Shown piece after piece: positions 49,409 to 60,475 of a stretch of DNA of 64,000 nucleotides. Numbering within the stretch: position 1 is the stretch's first letter; each line of letters starts with the position of its first letter. Where the stretch lies: NCBI RefSeq assembly GCF_033115175.1, contig NC_084836.1, positions 65,515,297-65,579,296 of the forward strand. The letters run 5' to 3'. Source of the stretch: Lepus europaeus (taxonomy: Eukaryota > Chordata > Mammalia > Lagomorpha > Leporidae). A model generated the notes under the pieces. That model searched no databases, was not told the DNA's origin, and saw nothing but the letters and a program-made list of their open reading frames with translations. The translations under genes were made by a program, and so were the position numbers.

Positions 49409-49745
49409 GGGCCAGCACTGTGGCACAGAAGTGTTAAGTGGCCTCCTGGGTTCCAGCAGCCCACGTGAGGTGCTTGTGGTCATGTCCAGCCTTCTCTTCT
49501 CATTCGGGCTTCTGACTAAAATGCACCTTTGGAGGTGGCAGGTAATTGCTTAAGCACCTTGTCCCCTGCCACCCACGGAGGAATGTTCATGGTTCCTGGC
49601 TTAAGCCTGGTCCAGTCTAGCTGATATTTGGCGGGGGGTGTGAGGTGGGGGGGATGTGGGGGTGAACCTGTGGATAGATCTCCCTGTCTCTGTCTCTTCC
49701 TCTTTCTCTGTATCTCTGTCTTTTAATTAAATACATACTTAAAAA
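49409..49745 (+). repeat. C-type SINE, diverged
   Basis: Head 'gggccagcactgtggcacag', a G-rich patch near 49630, and the tail 'aattaaatacatactt'. Confidence 0.82.
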
Positions 49746-49837
49746 TTCAAAAATATGTTTATTGGAGGTATTTACTTTATTTCATATAAGTTTTTTAAAA
49801 AAATTGTTGATGAAGCTTATTAAAACTGTGATTAAGA

Positions 49838-49872
49838 GGGGCCGCTGCTGTGGCACAATGGGTTAAAACTGT
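49838..49872 (+). repeat. SINE head stub
   Basis: Only the first 30-odd bases of a SINE ('ggggccgctgctgtggcac') are present before unrelated sequence. Confidence 0.65.
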
Positions 49873-50139
49873 TTAACTCTTTAAGTCATTATGACATAAG
49901 ATATTTCTATTATCCAACACAATCAACAAATTGATTTATGTTCCATAGCCATTGTTTTCGATTTAGAATGGTAAATCCGTGATTACACCTACAGATAATT
50001 TTAAAAGAAGACACAACATAGTTACTTTCAGGTTCATAAGAAAGCAGAAGCCAATGAGCTCCACATTGCAAGTAGCCGTGAGATGGACGTAACTATTTGT
50101 CTGTTTTGAAACTCCACGATGACACTCATTTTTCTAATT

Positions 50140-51078
50140 TCATTTGTTTCCATAAAACACTACTTTATGTATCAAGTTTTTGAAAGCTTCTTTTACTTGC
50201 TGGTTCCTCAGGGTGTAAATAAAAGGGTTCAACATAGGAGCAATTGAAGTGTTCAGAACGGCCACGCCTTTGGTCAATGATGCTCTTTCCTTTGCCGAAG
50301 GCTTGACGTACATGAAAATGCAGCTTCCGTAAGAAATGGAGATGACGATCAAGTGAGAGGAGCAGGTGGAGAAAGCCTTTTTCCTCTGACTGGCAGATGG
50401 GATTCTCAGAATGGTGCTAATGATGCATCCGTAGGACAGAATCACTAATGCCAGGGTGCACAGCAGAGTGACAAAAGCAAAGTAGAAGCCAAGCATCTCC
50501 AAGAGCCAGGTGTCTGTGCAGGAGAGTTGTAAAATAGGGAAGTAGTCACAGGAAAAGTGGTCGATGACATTGGAAGCACAGAAATCTAACTTGAGGACAA
50601 GCATAAGCGGAGGGAAGATCGTCAGAAATCCTCCCAGCCATGAACTGAAGACGAGGAGGGAACAGATTTTCTTATTCATGATAGCGGTGTAATGGAGAGG
50701 CTTGCAGATGGCAACGTACCGGTCGTAGGACATGGCGGTTAGAAGAAAAAATTCAGATACCCCCAGGCAGATGAAGAAAAACAATTGAGCCAAGCAATTG
50801 TTATAGGCAATGGTTTTGACTTTGGTAACGATTGATCCCAGAAATCTGGGAATGGATACACTGGTGAATGTGATTTCTATGAAGGAGAAGTTCCGGAGGA
50901 AGTAATACATAGGAGTGTTTAAACGTGAGTCTATCAAGGTGAGAATGATAATGGTTAGGTTCCCAGTGACACTTAATAGATAAGTTAAAAATAAAAAGAT
51001 AAAAATCACAATCTGAAGTTCTGGGCTGTCTGATATGCCCAAGAGCACAAACTCTTTAATTTTTGTGTGATTTCTCAT
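50140..51078 (-). CDS. OR6C: Olfactory receptor, subfamily 6C (OR-c)
   Basis: A complete intronless receptor of 312 residues starting '[15 protein letters not shown]'. Hallmarks: sequon N3-H-T; 'GNLTII' in TM1; '[14 protein letters not shown]' (Tyr where the other two have Phe); a Cys before TM3 ('[11 protein letters not shown]'); '[16 protein letters not shown]' at the end of TM3; '[13 protein letters not shown]' in TM6; and '[19 protein letters not shown]' in TM7. It lies outside the tandem units and is diverged from both OR-a and OR-b, so it belongs to an older duplication. A candidate splice acceptor lies 25 bases upstream of the start. It looks functional; ligand unknown. Confidence 0.95.
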   Translation of the reverse strand: MRNHTKIKEFVLLGISDSPELQIVIFIFLFLTYLLSVTGNLTIIILTLIDSRLNTPMYYFLRNFSFIEITFTSVSIPRFLGSIVTKVKTIAYNNCLAQLFFFICLGVSEFFLLTAMSYDRYVAICKPLHYTAIMNKKICSLLVFSSWLGGFLTIFPPLMLVLKLDFCASNVIDHFSCDYFPILQLSCTDTWLLEMLGFYFAFVTLLCTLALVILSYGCIISTILRIPSASQRKKAFSTCSSHLIVISISYGSCIFMYVKPSAKERASLTKGVAVLNTSIAPMLNPFIYTLRNQQVKEAFKNLIHKVVFYGNK

Positions 51079-51103
51079 ACTGATTTTTTTCTTTCAATAA
51101 AAT

Positions 51104-51105
51104 CT
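51104..51105 (-). promoter_or_regulatory. Candidate 3' splice site in the OR-c 5'UTR
   Basis: The minus strand reads 'ttgtttttccctaatag' followed by a 25-base leader and the ATG. It resembles the 'tttcccttag' site upstream of OR-b in sequence and position. Confidence 0.45.
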
Positions 51106-51649
51106 ATTAGGGAAAAACAAAACAAGAAAGAATAAATGAAGTGCAAAGGATTGGGAGTTAAATATTGGCATTCATAGCTCCAATGAGGTGAAACAAGGGA
51201 CCTTTTTCCATGTAAGCATTTTTTCAGTATCCAATCATTTCTCTGAAAGCCAAAAAATTGTACACATTCTCCACTGGAAAGGAAATGTATACGACATGCT
51301 AGTGTTAAAATTCCACTCTTCAGTGACTTTACATAAACCTCTACACAGAATCCAGTTTTCTGTTAAGTGCAATACGTCTTTCACTTATGGATTCCTACGT
51401 AGTATTTATGAATTATGTTCATAGCTTGGTTACCAAGATATTGCTTTCCAGTTTCTATGACTGTGATTTTAGAACACTAATTTTTAGTTTTAGCTCTTGT
51501 TTTGTTTAAAAACTTAAAGCCTTATCGATGGAAATTTATGACTTAATCCCTATACATCAGTTTCATAATAGAGATGATTATTTTTATTTCTAGTATATAT
51601 TCTGTCAACGATGGCCATTAAAATAAATGATTTTGCTATCAAAGAAATA

Positions 51650-52645
51650 ATACAATGTGAGTTGTCTTCGTTGTAAATAAGAGTAAAGCTCTTAATTTAT
51701 GGAAAAAACAACTGAAGTCAAATACATTAATTCACACTCACAGAGATAGGGCTCAATAAAATGGTTCTAGAACATACTATACAATTTAGGAAGACACTTC
51801 ATGAAAGAGAAATCATAGTTAAGTTTATTTTAGTGCAGAAATCCATGCAGAAGTTTTTCATACTTTGCAGTTTCAAGCAACTTTTTAAAGACCTCTCTAT
51901 GCATGGATTTCAAAAATGCTTTGCAACAAAAAACGGTCTTTTAATTCTATTTTCCACAGATTTTTTCAGCTTAATATTTCCTTCATTAGTTTTTGAGATA
52001 GAATGTTTCTAAATTACATTATCATTAAAGGCTTAATTTTCCATCAAATGAAGAGCTTAAAAAATAAAGAGACCACAGTTCAGCAGGAAAATAAGCTAGG
52101 GCTATAAACAATAATCAGATGAGATGCTAAACTTCACTCATAAAAAGTAAATTTAAAATTAATCAGAAAATCACTAAAACCATAGTGGCATATAATTCCT
52201 ATCAATTGTGGATGTTCTTTCATGCATCATTTTTATGTTTGTTATTTAAAAGATTGGTTGAATTAAAAAAAAAATTTCCACTGAGTCTTTGTATTATTAT
52301 ATTGCCTGAGGATGTAAGAAAGGTTTTTTGGATGTCGTATTGCCACATGTTGTTTTGTTGTCTCCTTTCTTGAAGACTAAATCATTAGAAAAAGGAAGAT
52401 TTTGTTTGAGATTTGCTTCACAGAAACCACAAATCTGTAAAATGTATCTATATGGCTTTTATCTATCTTGTTCCCTCCTCCTCGGCAACCAGCATTCTCT
52501 CTGTTTAAGTTATCCATGGTGTTTGATGCGTTACATTCTCTTTATGGCATGAACTGGGCATTTCCCCAGGTAATAAGCATCACAGCTGAAATGCTGCATT
52601 TTTCTTCTATTTTATTTTGTTTCATTTTTATGACGGTCTGATCTC
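51650..52645. repeat. Older duplicated block, paralogue of 3147-4452
   Basis: It aligns with the tandem-unit block but is clearly more diverged and lacks the SINE found there. It lies 0.6-1.6 kb upstream of OR-c. No open frame of note. Confidence 0.75.
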
Positions 52646-53863
52646 TCTTCCATTGAGAGTAGACATATTTTTGTCATTCACGTATTGGCAAAACTGGCAA
52701 ATCAAAAGGCAAAGACGGTTATGATTTTCAGGCTGAAAACATCATTATAATAAATGTATTAAAGTTATACTATGAGATTTCCTGCAATTTATTCCATTAA
52801 TACTAACTTGGATGAAAGAAAAACAAAAATACACTTATTAAAGCATATTTCTCATATGTCTGATGATACAAATCAGCAATAAAATTCTGGAATTTTCTTC
52901 ATAAAATATGGAATTTAATGCATTCATAATGGACTTCAGTAGTGTTTGGGGGGTATTTTGTTCACCTTTGCCTCTGTTATATAAATACTCTCATGTGGAG
53001 CAAATACGAGTTGAATTGCATATAAAATTTCCACAGCCCTAAGTAGTAATAAATTTCTGCTTTATCTCTTTTACCTTTCATATAGTCCTACACATTGTTC
53101 TGACGCAAACTCCAAGAAACTACTATTAATAATCCTGACAGTTCTCTTAGCAGATTTCCAAGGAATCCTGCTTTTAAGAGACAGGAAGGGAAAATATTTC
53201 GGCGTTTCCAGCATACTATAAAGACTGAGTAAGACACAAAGATCACATTTACCTTGCCCAGTCTCTGTGTAAGCCCCTGAGAGAGCACTCCAAGGGATCC
53301 CAGCAGGCATGAACGGCAGGGATGTGGTGATGTCACGGCTGCCCTTCTGCACAGCCAGGCAGTGCAGAGAGGCTGAAGCCAGTGAAGCAATCAGCAGAGC
53401 CTCTGGACCCGCTTTCCCTGTGGCTGCACTTAACTTTCCTAATATGTGCACGGCGCTTGGTCTGCACACAGGAGATAATTTGTTCCCAATTCCTCCGGGG
53501 CTGATTACACCCAGGGCTGAACGGCTCCACAGTGGACCATTCTTGAAGGCCAGTTCCCAGGTTTTATCCATTTACACATTTACAGTATGGCAGGGAGAAT
53601 GACTTAAAGACATTTTAATATGTTTAAAAATCAGAAAAGTACTTGAAAATTTAGCTCTTCATTTTTCAATTTTAACAAAAATTGAGGACCCGTCACAGTA
53701 GAATATAATGACATGTAGAATGGTCCTTCTTTTTCCTAACCAAAACTCCCTTTTCCTCCAAACCTTTAGCCAGTGTTAAACATTTAGACTATGTTCTACA
53801 GATATTTTTCTATATAGCTGCACATACGGAAAGATTTTTCCTTTATACACTGACTTTTTTTTT
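52646..53863. other. Mostly unique DNA with a GC-richer island
   Basis: AT-rich apart from about 53250-53570, which holds the minus-strand open frame described separately. Nothing else was seen. Confidence 0.5.
53071..53571 (-). other. Unrecognised 166-codon open frame
   Basis: It begins 'MDKTWELAFKNGPLWSRS' and ends 'EFASEQCVGLYER'. The first two thirds lie in GC-richer DNA than the surroundings. A good splice donor pattern on the same strand ('gggcaag|gtaaatg', exon edge at about 53253) falls inside the frame exactly where base composition drops. It may be an exon running from about 53571 to 53253 rather than a full ORF. No domain is recognised. Overlapping open frames in two other frames mean chance is a real alternative. 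Confidence 0.3.
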
Positions 53864-53877
53864 AATGGAGTCTTTTT

Positions 53878-54237
53878 TGTTTGTTTGTTTGGTTGGTTGG
53901 TTTTTTTGACAAGCGGAGTGGACAGTGAGAGAGAGAGACAGAGAGAAAGGTCTTCCTTTGCCGTTGGTTCACCCTCCAATGGCCACCACGGCCAGCGCCC
54001 TGCAGCCGGCACACCACGCTGATCCGAAGGCAGGAGCCAGGTGCTTCTCCTGGTCTCCCATGGGGTGCAGGGCCCAAGCACTTGGGCCATCCTCCACTGC
54101 ACTCCTGGGCCACAGCAGAGAGCTGGCCTGGAAGAGGGGCAACCGGGACAGACTCCGGCGCCCCGACTGGGACTAGAACCCGGTGTGCCGGGGCTGCAAG
54201 GTGGAGGATTAGCCTGTTGAGCCATGGTGCCGGCCTG
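53878..54237 (-). repeat. Young C-type SINE beside another SINE
   Basis: It has the target duplication 'atggagtctttttt' at 53864-53877 and 54238-54251, and inserted at the edge of the next SINE. Confidence 0.92.
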
Positions 54238-54251
54238 ATGGAGTCTTTTTT

Positions 54252-54305
54252 TTAAGATTTATTTATTTGAAAGACAAAATTATAGAGAGGCAGAGGCAGA
54301 GAGAC

Positions 54306-54337
<32 letters not shown>

Positions 54338-54600
54338 AAGGTTTTTCATCCACTGGTTCACTCCCCAAATAGCCACAACAGCCAGAGCTGCACCAGTTTG
54401 AATCCAGGAGCCAGGAGTTTCTTCCAAGTCCCCTACATGGGTGCAGGGGCCCAAGGACATGGGCCATCTTCTACTGCTTTCCCAGGTCATAGCAGAGAGC
54501 TGGATTGGAAGTGGAGCAGCTGGGACTTGAACCAGCACCCATATGGGATGCTGGCAGTGCAGGTGGCAGATTTACCCACTATGCAACAGCGCCGGCCCCT
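54252..54600 (-). repeat. C-type SINE, minus orientation
   Basis: It runs from 'aagatttatttatttgaaag' to 'aacagcgccggcccc' and includes a GA-rich run. Confidence 0.92.
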
Positions 54601-54629
54601 CAATTATTTCATTTCTGTTTTCTTTACAG

Positions 54630-55232
54630 GTAATCCAAACAGAAAAATTAAAGCCAGCAATTCAAACGTGGCATCAAATTCAACAAATGAAACATCCTAT
54701 GAGGTCGATGATGTAATTCAAGAAAAAATAATGGCTAGCATTCTTAATCAAGTTAGCTAGAGCGAACGCATCCTTTTATAACACTTACATAGAATACCTG
54801 GAGAAATTTCTATATAATTTCATAGTTTCATTGTTGATTAATATTTAATAAATTATCTTACTACTACCAATTTCACATGATTACTTAAAGTACCTTAACA
54901 GATTCTTATGCATTCATTTACATATGTACTAGTGTTTATATAAGCTATGTGAGTGCTAAATTTTATTAACTACTTCAACATTTCCCACCTGAAGATAAAA
55001 TAAACTTTTCTCTTCATCCTAGCCAACATTGGATGTTATAAATTGCTTAAAAGTTTTACACCAGAGAGACAAAAAATATGACCCAATTCATCTAGTGATT
55101 AAGGTGGAACATTATCGAATAGTGAAGATAGTAACACAAAAACCAGCTCCCAGTGCCCGAGTTCTCAGATTACAGAGAGAAAATTATAATGAAAACTTGC
55201 AAAAAATTCCAGTTTCTTTCCCTGTAAAATGA
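54630..55232 (+). other. Candidate 3' exons of an unrecognised host gene
   Basis: Two coding-like pieces follow strong splice acceptors. Piece 1 starts at 54630 after 'tttctgttttctttacag' and reads 'GNPNRKIKASNSNVASNS' through 'DDVIQEKIMASILNQ', with a stop at 54758-54760. Piece 2 starts at 55023 after 'ttttctcttcatcctag' and reads 'PTLDVINCLKVLHQRD' through 'RLQRENYNENLQKIPVSF', with a stop at 55230-55232. Poly-A signals follow at 54847-54852 and 55419-55424. The frames would join in phase after codon CAA at 54749-54751, but the donor there ('caagttagc') is weak, so the pieces may be alternative last exons. No family is recognised and upstream exons were not found. Confidence 0.35.
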
Positions 55233-55418
55233 GAAGCCCAATATTTCTGAAGCATAAGAATATTGTAAAGATTTAGAAATGGTGTTTGAAAACGCTTAGA
55301 GTAGTTAGGTTACAGTAAATGCATAGTATGTAAATGTCATAATTTATATGTTTAAATTTAATATCCTCCAATTTATATAAAAATAATCAAACTCTGAACT
55401 AGGCATATTTCTTATCCT

Positions 55419-55424
55419 AATAAA
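55419..55424 (+). promoter_or_regulatory. Candidate poly-A signal
   Basis: AATAAA about 190 bases after the stop at 55232, followed by a T- and GT-rich stretch. Confidence 0.4.
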
Positions 55425-55534
55425 ATTTGTGTTCACTTTATTTGGCATTTATTGTCTTCTTTATGTATTATGAACGTGAACACTTGGTGCGCTTTTGTTT
55501 TGTAAGATGTTTTTAAAGCCTAACCTGGTTTCTT

Positions 55535-55862
55535 TTTCAAAAAGATTTATTCATTTATTATTTGAAAGGCAGAGTTACAGAGAGGCAGAGGCAGAGAGAG
55601 AGAGGTCTTCCATCAGCTGGTCACTCCCCAGATGGCTGCAATGGCTGGAGCTGCGTCAATCCAAAGCCAGGAACCAGGAACTTTCTCCAGGTCTCCCATG
55701 GGAGGGCAGGGGTCCAAGGACTTGGGCCATCTTCTACTGCTTTCCCAGATCATAGCAGAGAACTGGTTCAAAAATGGAGCAGCTGGGTCCCAAACCAGTG
55801 CCCATATGGGATGCCGGCACTGCAGGCAGTGACTTTACCCGATACGCCACAGTGCTAGCCCC
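55535..55862 (-). repeat. C-type SINE, minus orientation
   Basis: It runs from 'aaaaagatttattcatttatt' to 'cacagtgctagcccc'. Unique AT-rich DNA follows to about 56240. Confidence 0.9.
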
Positions 55863-56728
55863 AAAGCTTAACCTTATTACTTGACTTCTTTATGGTGTAG
55901 TTTAACTGAAAAGGATTGAACAGTTTATCATGAATTCTTGGAAGTCTATTTTTATTATAAGATCTGTCCCTACATAATTCAAATTTATATAAATATTTAT
56001 CTTTATTTAACACTTCCTATGATTTTGTTTTTGACTTTCACATCTTTAATTTGTCCATAATTTATTCTTATGTGAGATATAGGATGATTTGTATTGCTTT
56101 TTCATTGAATAGCCTAGGTCCCTAATAGCATATGAAATTTGGACAACGACTTACCAAGAGCACCAACCTTAAAAAGTCTTCTGTTAATATTTCTAGTCCA
56201 GAGTTCTCTCTAATTAGATCAATATAGAACCCTTAGTCTGGGGATGGAACTGAATCTGTTGAAATACAACCTTGATCAGAGGTACTCCTACTTCTCAATT
56301 TTCAGATTTAAAAAGGGTTATTTCTACCATGTACAAAAACTATATAATTTTTTATACACTCCATATAATTTCTATCAAATTGCCAATGATATTTTTGACA
56401 AGACCCTCAAAAACATTGCTGAAATTTGTGTGGAATAACAAAAGACAGATTAGACAAAGCCACAGTGATTAAAACAAGGACCCCAAAGTAATTAAAGTAA
56501 TTAAAAATAAGGACCCCAAAATAAATCCGTGCAGCTATAGAGAACTGATCATTGACAAACATCCTAAGAACACACAGTAGTGTGACAACATTTTCAATAA
56601 ATAATGCTGGGAAAATTAAATATACACAAGCAGCAGAATGAAACTAGACCCCTATAAATAACTAAAAACCAATTCAAAATATTGAAGACCTACATGTCTG
56701 ACCTGAAACTTTGAAACTACTAGAAGGA

Positions 56729-56810
56729 CTCCCATCCAAGTACTAACCAGGCCCGACCCTGCTTAGCTTCTGAGATCAGACGAGATCGGGCGCGTTCAGG
56801 GTGGTATGGC
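56729..56810 (-). pseudogene. 5S rRNA fragment (82 nt)
   Basis: On the minus strand it reads bases of about 9-90 of vertebrate 5S rRNA ('gccataccaccctgaacgcg' to 'gtacttggatgggag') with a single visible difference. The first eight and roughly the last 30 bases are missing. It is the left half of an insertion flanked by 'gaaactactagaagga' (56713-56728 and 57305-57320). It lies head to head with an L1 3' end and is not a functional rRNA gene. Confidence 0.93.
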
Positions 56811-57304
56811 ACTCTTAGGATCATTGATTACTATCCTCACTCTGTCTTTTATGACCTTGTCTAAATATGATCAGAGTTGGCAAACTTGGAAGGCTTCCAT
56901 AGCCTTGGCAACTCATGACGACAGCCTAGGATGGTTACTGGCGCCATAAACTAGAGTGTCAATTTGTTGGGTCAACAACAGGAGCCACTGTGCACTTGCT
57001 CCTCATGTGGGATCTCTGTCCTTAATGTGCTGTACATTTTGATTTAATGCTATAACTAGTACTCAAACAGTATGTTTCACTTTGTGTTTCTATGTGGGTG
57101 CAAACTGTTGAGATCTTTATACTAAATTGATCTTCTGTATATAAAGAGAATTGAAAATGAATCTTGATGCAAATGGAAGGGGAGAGGGAGCGGGCGAGGG
57201 GAGGGTTCCGGGTGGGAGGGAAGCTATGGGGGGGGGGGAAGCCATTGTAATCCATAAGCTGTACACTGGAAATTTATATTCATTAAATAAAAGTTAAAAA
57301 AAAA
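56811..57304 (+). mobile_element. L1 3' end fused to the 5S fragment
   Basis: L1 3'UTR in plus orientation ('ccatagccttggcaactcatg', 'ttctgtatataaagagaattg', a G-rich tract at 57177-57240) ending in a poly-A run. It shares one 16 bp target duplication with the 5S piece, so both arrived together. Confidence 0.92.
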
Positions 57305-57444
57305 GAAACTACTAGAAGGAAATATAGGATAAATGTTTTAGGACATTAGAATGGGCTAGGATGTTTTTTGGATCAGACCAAAAAAGCATAAGAATCTCCA
57401 GCAAAAGTAGACAAATGAAATTCCATCAGATTCCAAACCTTTGA

Positions 57445-57785
57445 GGGAGGGAAGCATCGTGACCTAGGAGGATAAGCTGCAGCCTGTGTTACTAACGTCC
57501 CCTATCAGAGTGCCGGTTTGAGTCCTAGGTGCTCTGCTTTTGATCCAGCTTCCTACTAATGCTCCTTGGAAAGCAGTGGAATGGCACCCAAGTGTTTGGG
57601 CCCCTGCTACCTACATGGGAGATCCTGAAAGTATTTCTAGCTTCTGGCGTTGGCCTGACCCAGTCTCGGACATTGTAGCCATTTGGATAGTGAACCAGCA
57701 GACAGAAGATTTCTTTCTCTCAGTCTCTCCCTCTCTCTTTGTTACTCTGTCTTGAAATAAATAAAAAAAAAAAATTTAAAAAAAA
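57445..57785 (+). repeat. C-type SINE, diverged
   Basis: Degenerate head ('gagggaagcatcgtgacc'), typical body and an A-rich tail, inserted in the ancient L1. Confidence 0.82.
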
Positions 57786-58620
57786 AGCTTTGGAATAGAA
57801 AAAGAAAAAAATGAAAGTGAAGAGACAACCTAAACAATGGGAGAAGATAGTTGCATGTTATACATGTAACAAGGGGTTGATAACCAGTTTACACAAGGAA
57901 CCCCAACAACACAAATAATCCAATTAAAAATGAGTGGTAGATCTGAACAGATATTTCTCAATGAAGACAAATAAATGACCAATGGTACATGAAACACTGC
58001 TCAACATTTCTAATCATTAAGGAAATGCAAATGATAACTACAATAAGACACTACTTCACCTCAGCTCAATTGGCTATTATCAACAGGACAAATGAAAATA
58101 AAGGCCGGGAAGGCTGTGGACAAAAGTGAACCCTGGTACCCTGTTGATGGGAATGTAATTTGATATATCCATTGTGGAAAACAGTATAGAGATTCTTCAA
58201 AAAACTAAAAATAGAACTAACATATGACCCAGCAATCTCATTTCTTGGTATGTATCCAAGGGAAATGAAATCAGTATGTTGAAGGGACATCTGCAGCACT
58301 ATTTACAATAGCCCAGAAATAAGAAAAAATTTAGTGTCCATCAGTTGATGCATGAATAAAGAAAATGCGGTACATAGGCACAATGGAATACTACTTAGTT
58401 GTAAAAGGATGACTTCTTGTCCCTTGCAGCCACATCAACGAAACCAGAGATCATTGTGTTAAGCTGAATAAACCAAACACAGAAGGACAAACACCACATG
58501 ATACTTGTGATATTTTTTACTCATATCTGGAGTATAGAAAAATAGATGATCTCATAGAAATTAAAAATATAATGGTGGATACCAGAGGCTGGGCAGGTAA
58601 GTGGTGGCTTAACCCTGTCT

Positions 58621-60459
58621 CCCCAAAACACAGGCTCCCATTTTCGATATTTGATATCACATTTTACCTTTTGCCATAAAAATTGCCTATATGTTGGCAT
58701 ACTAATCTAGTCAATATTTTCTGAATTCCTTTGATTTTTAGTCTCCATACTAAAATATGAGTGATCTACGCACCATGTTTACAATATTAGAGCATTCCAA
58801 CCTTGTTTGTTCAGTTACTCTTGCCAGTGAGGTTGCTACCTTCTGATGTATTCTTTTTCCTCATTATCATCTCTTTCTTTTCTTTGTAAGACAATTCCGG
58901 TGATGATAAATCATCTCAGCTTTTGGTAGTATGGGAATGCCTGTATGCCTCTACATATATTAAGCAATTTGCTGAACACAGTCTTCTAGGCTAGTCTTCA
59001 GTCCAGTGGGAGTCTCACCCCGCTCTCCCCTGGCCTGTAATGTTGCTGGAGTCTTCCACAAGGAGAACTGGGACATCTTTTCTTTGCATCTTCGAGAACT
59101 CTGTCTTTATTTTTACGGTCGGAGAGTTTAATCATACTTTGTCTTGGGACAGATTTAGTAGGGTTGAATCTCACTGTTGGCTTCTGACATTCCTGTTCAT
59201 GAATACTTTTTCTTTAGACTTGGAAATTTTTCTGTTATTATCACACTGAATATAGTTTTAATCACTTTGGCATTCTCAAGCCCTTCGTTAACTCCAGTAA
59301 CTTGGACATTTGTTCTTTTTTGCCCAAAGTTCCAGTAAACTTTCAACATTCCTCCTGATTCCTTTCTTCCAGTCCTTCTCCTCCATTGTGTATTTTCAAA
59401 TAGTCAGAGAAAACTGAATATTTCTTCTGCTTAATCTTTTAAAAGATTAATGACTTCTATCATGTTCTAAGTTTCACTTAGTGTACTTTTCCATCTAAGG
59501 ATTTCTATTTAACTTTTTAAGAATTAATTCCATCTCTCTGTCAAGATTTTCTGTTAGAGTATTAAATAATTTTCTGCATTCTCTTGAAGCTTATTGAGTT
59601 CCCTTAAAATTGCTATTTTGTATTCTGCATCTGAGCATTTGGAAACTTCAGGTCCTAGGTGGTTGTTTTCTGGCACCTTATTTTGTTCATTAGGGAAGTC
59701 ACGATTCCCTGAATATTCTTGATGCTTGTTGATGTACGGCGTTGTCTTCATATTGAAGGGTTATTTATAATATATCTGGCTTCATTTGTGACTGTCCTTT
59801 CTGAAATTCTAAGCAGTCTGCTAATTTTCTTTGAGCCTCTAAGACTTGTCTTTTAGCTCTAAATGTTCTCTAATTTTGAGGTTTTCTACAGATCTGCTGT
59901 CAGGGTGTTGTCATTATTTCATAACAGAACATGCCCCGGGCTCAGATATGTTCAAATCTTCAGTTCTGTTGCAGGATGAACTGGGGAGTGCCTACAAATG
60001 AATCGTCCATTCCTACAACCCTGTTACTGTGGCTGGGGTAGGCCCTGGCACCTAGTCTTGTGATCACCAGTACAGAATTCTAGACCATGTCCAGAGCTCA
60101 CAGCCTACTGAGAAAGGTACAGCATGGGAGTAGAACCAAAGCCCTCACTGCTATGGTGTTTCTGGTACCATGGTGGACTCACAGCCCAAGGCTGCTGCTA
60201 CCAACTGGATGTGTGGCTGGTTGGAGGATAAAAAGGATCAGCTGAGACCATAGGATTCCATATAGCACTGTAGCATGTCAGGGGCTCCGCACATAGAGCC
60301 AACCTAGGGCAGAGTTCATTAGGATCTGTTCAGCACTGGATTTTAAACCAGCTTGGCACTGAGTCCAGAGAAACAGTCCTGTGCTGTCTTTCTGACTGTG
60401 CATATGGAATCAATTCACAATAGCAAAGACATGGAATCAACTGATGAATGGGTTTTTTT
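58621..60459. other. Diverged, mostly unassigned DNA
   Basis: The part at about 59250-59780 looks like an old, minus-orientation L1-type sequence, and the end (60400-60459) is ancient L1 on the plus strand. No host gene was seen. Confidence 0.4.
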
Positions 60460-60475
60460 AAAAATGTGGTATGTG

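Larger units (their letters stand above)
56240..58620 (+). mobile_element. Ancient LINE-1 (L1M-like), interrupted
   Basis: Decayed ORF2 3' sequence with conserved L1 word order: 'ataatgctgggaaaat', 'acctaaacaatgggagaag', 'aaggaaatgcaaatgataac' and 'gttgatgggaatgtaa'. It is split by the 5S/L1 insertion (56729-57304) and a SINE (57445-57785). Confidence 0.8.

Noticed and set aside
56729-56810. Functional 5S rRNA gene
   Set aside because: It lacks both ends and is embedded in an L1-type insertion.
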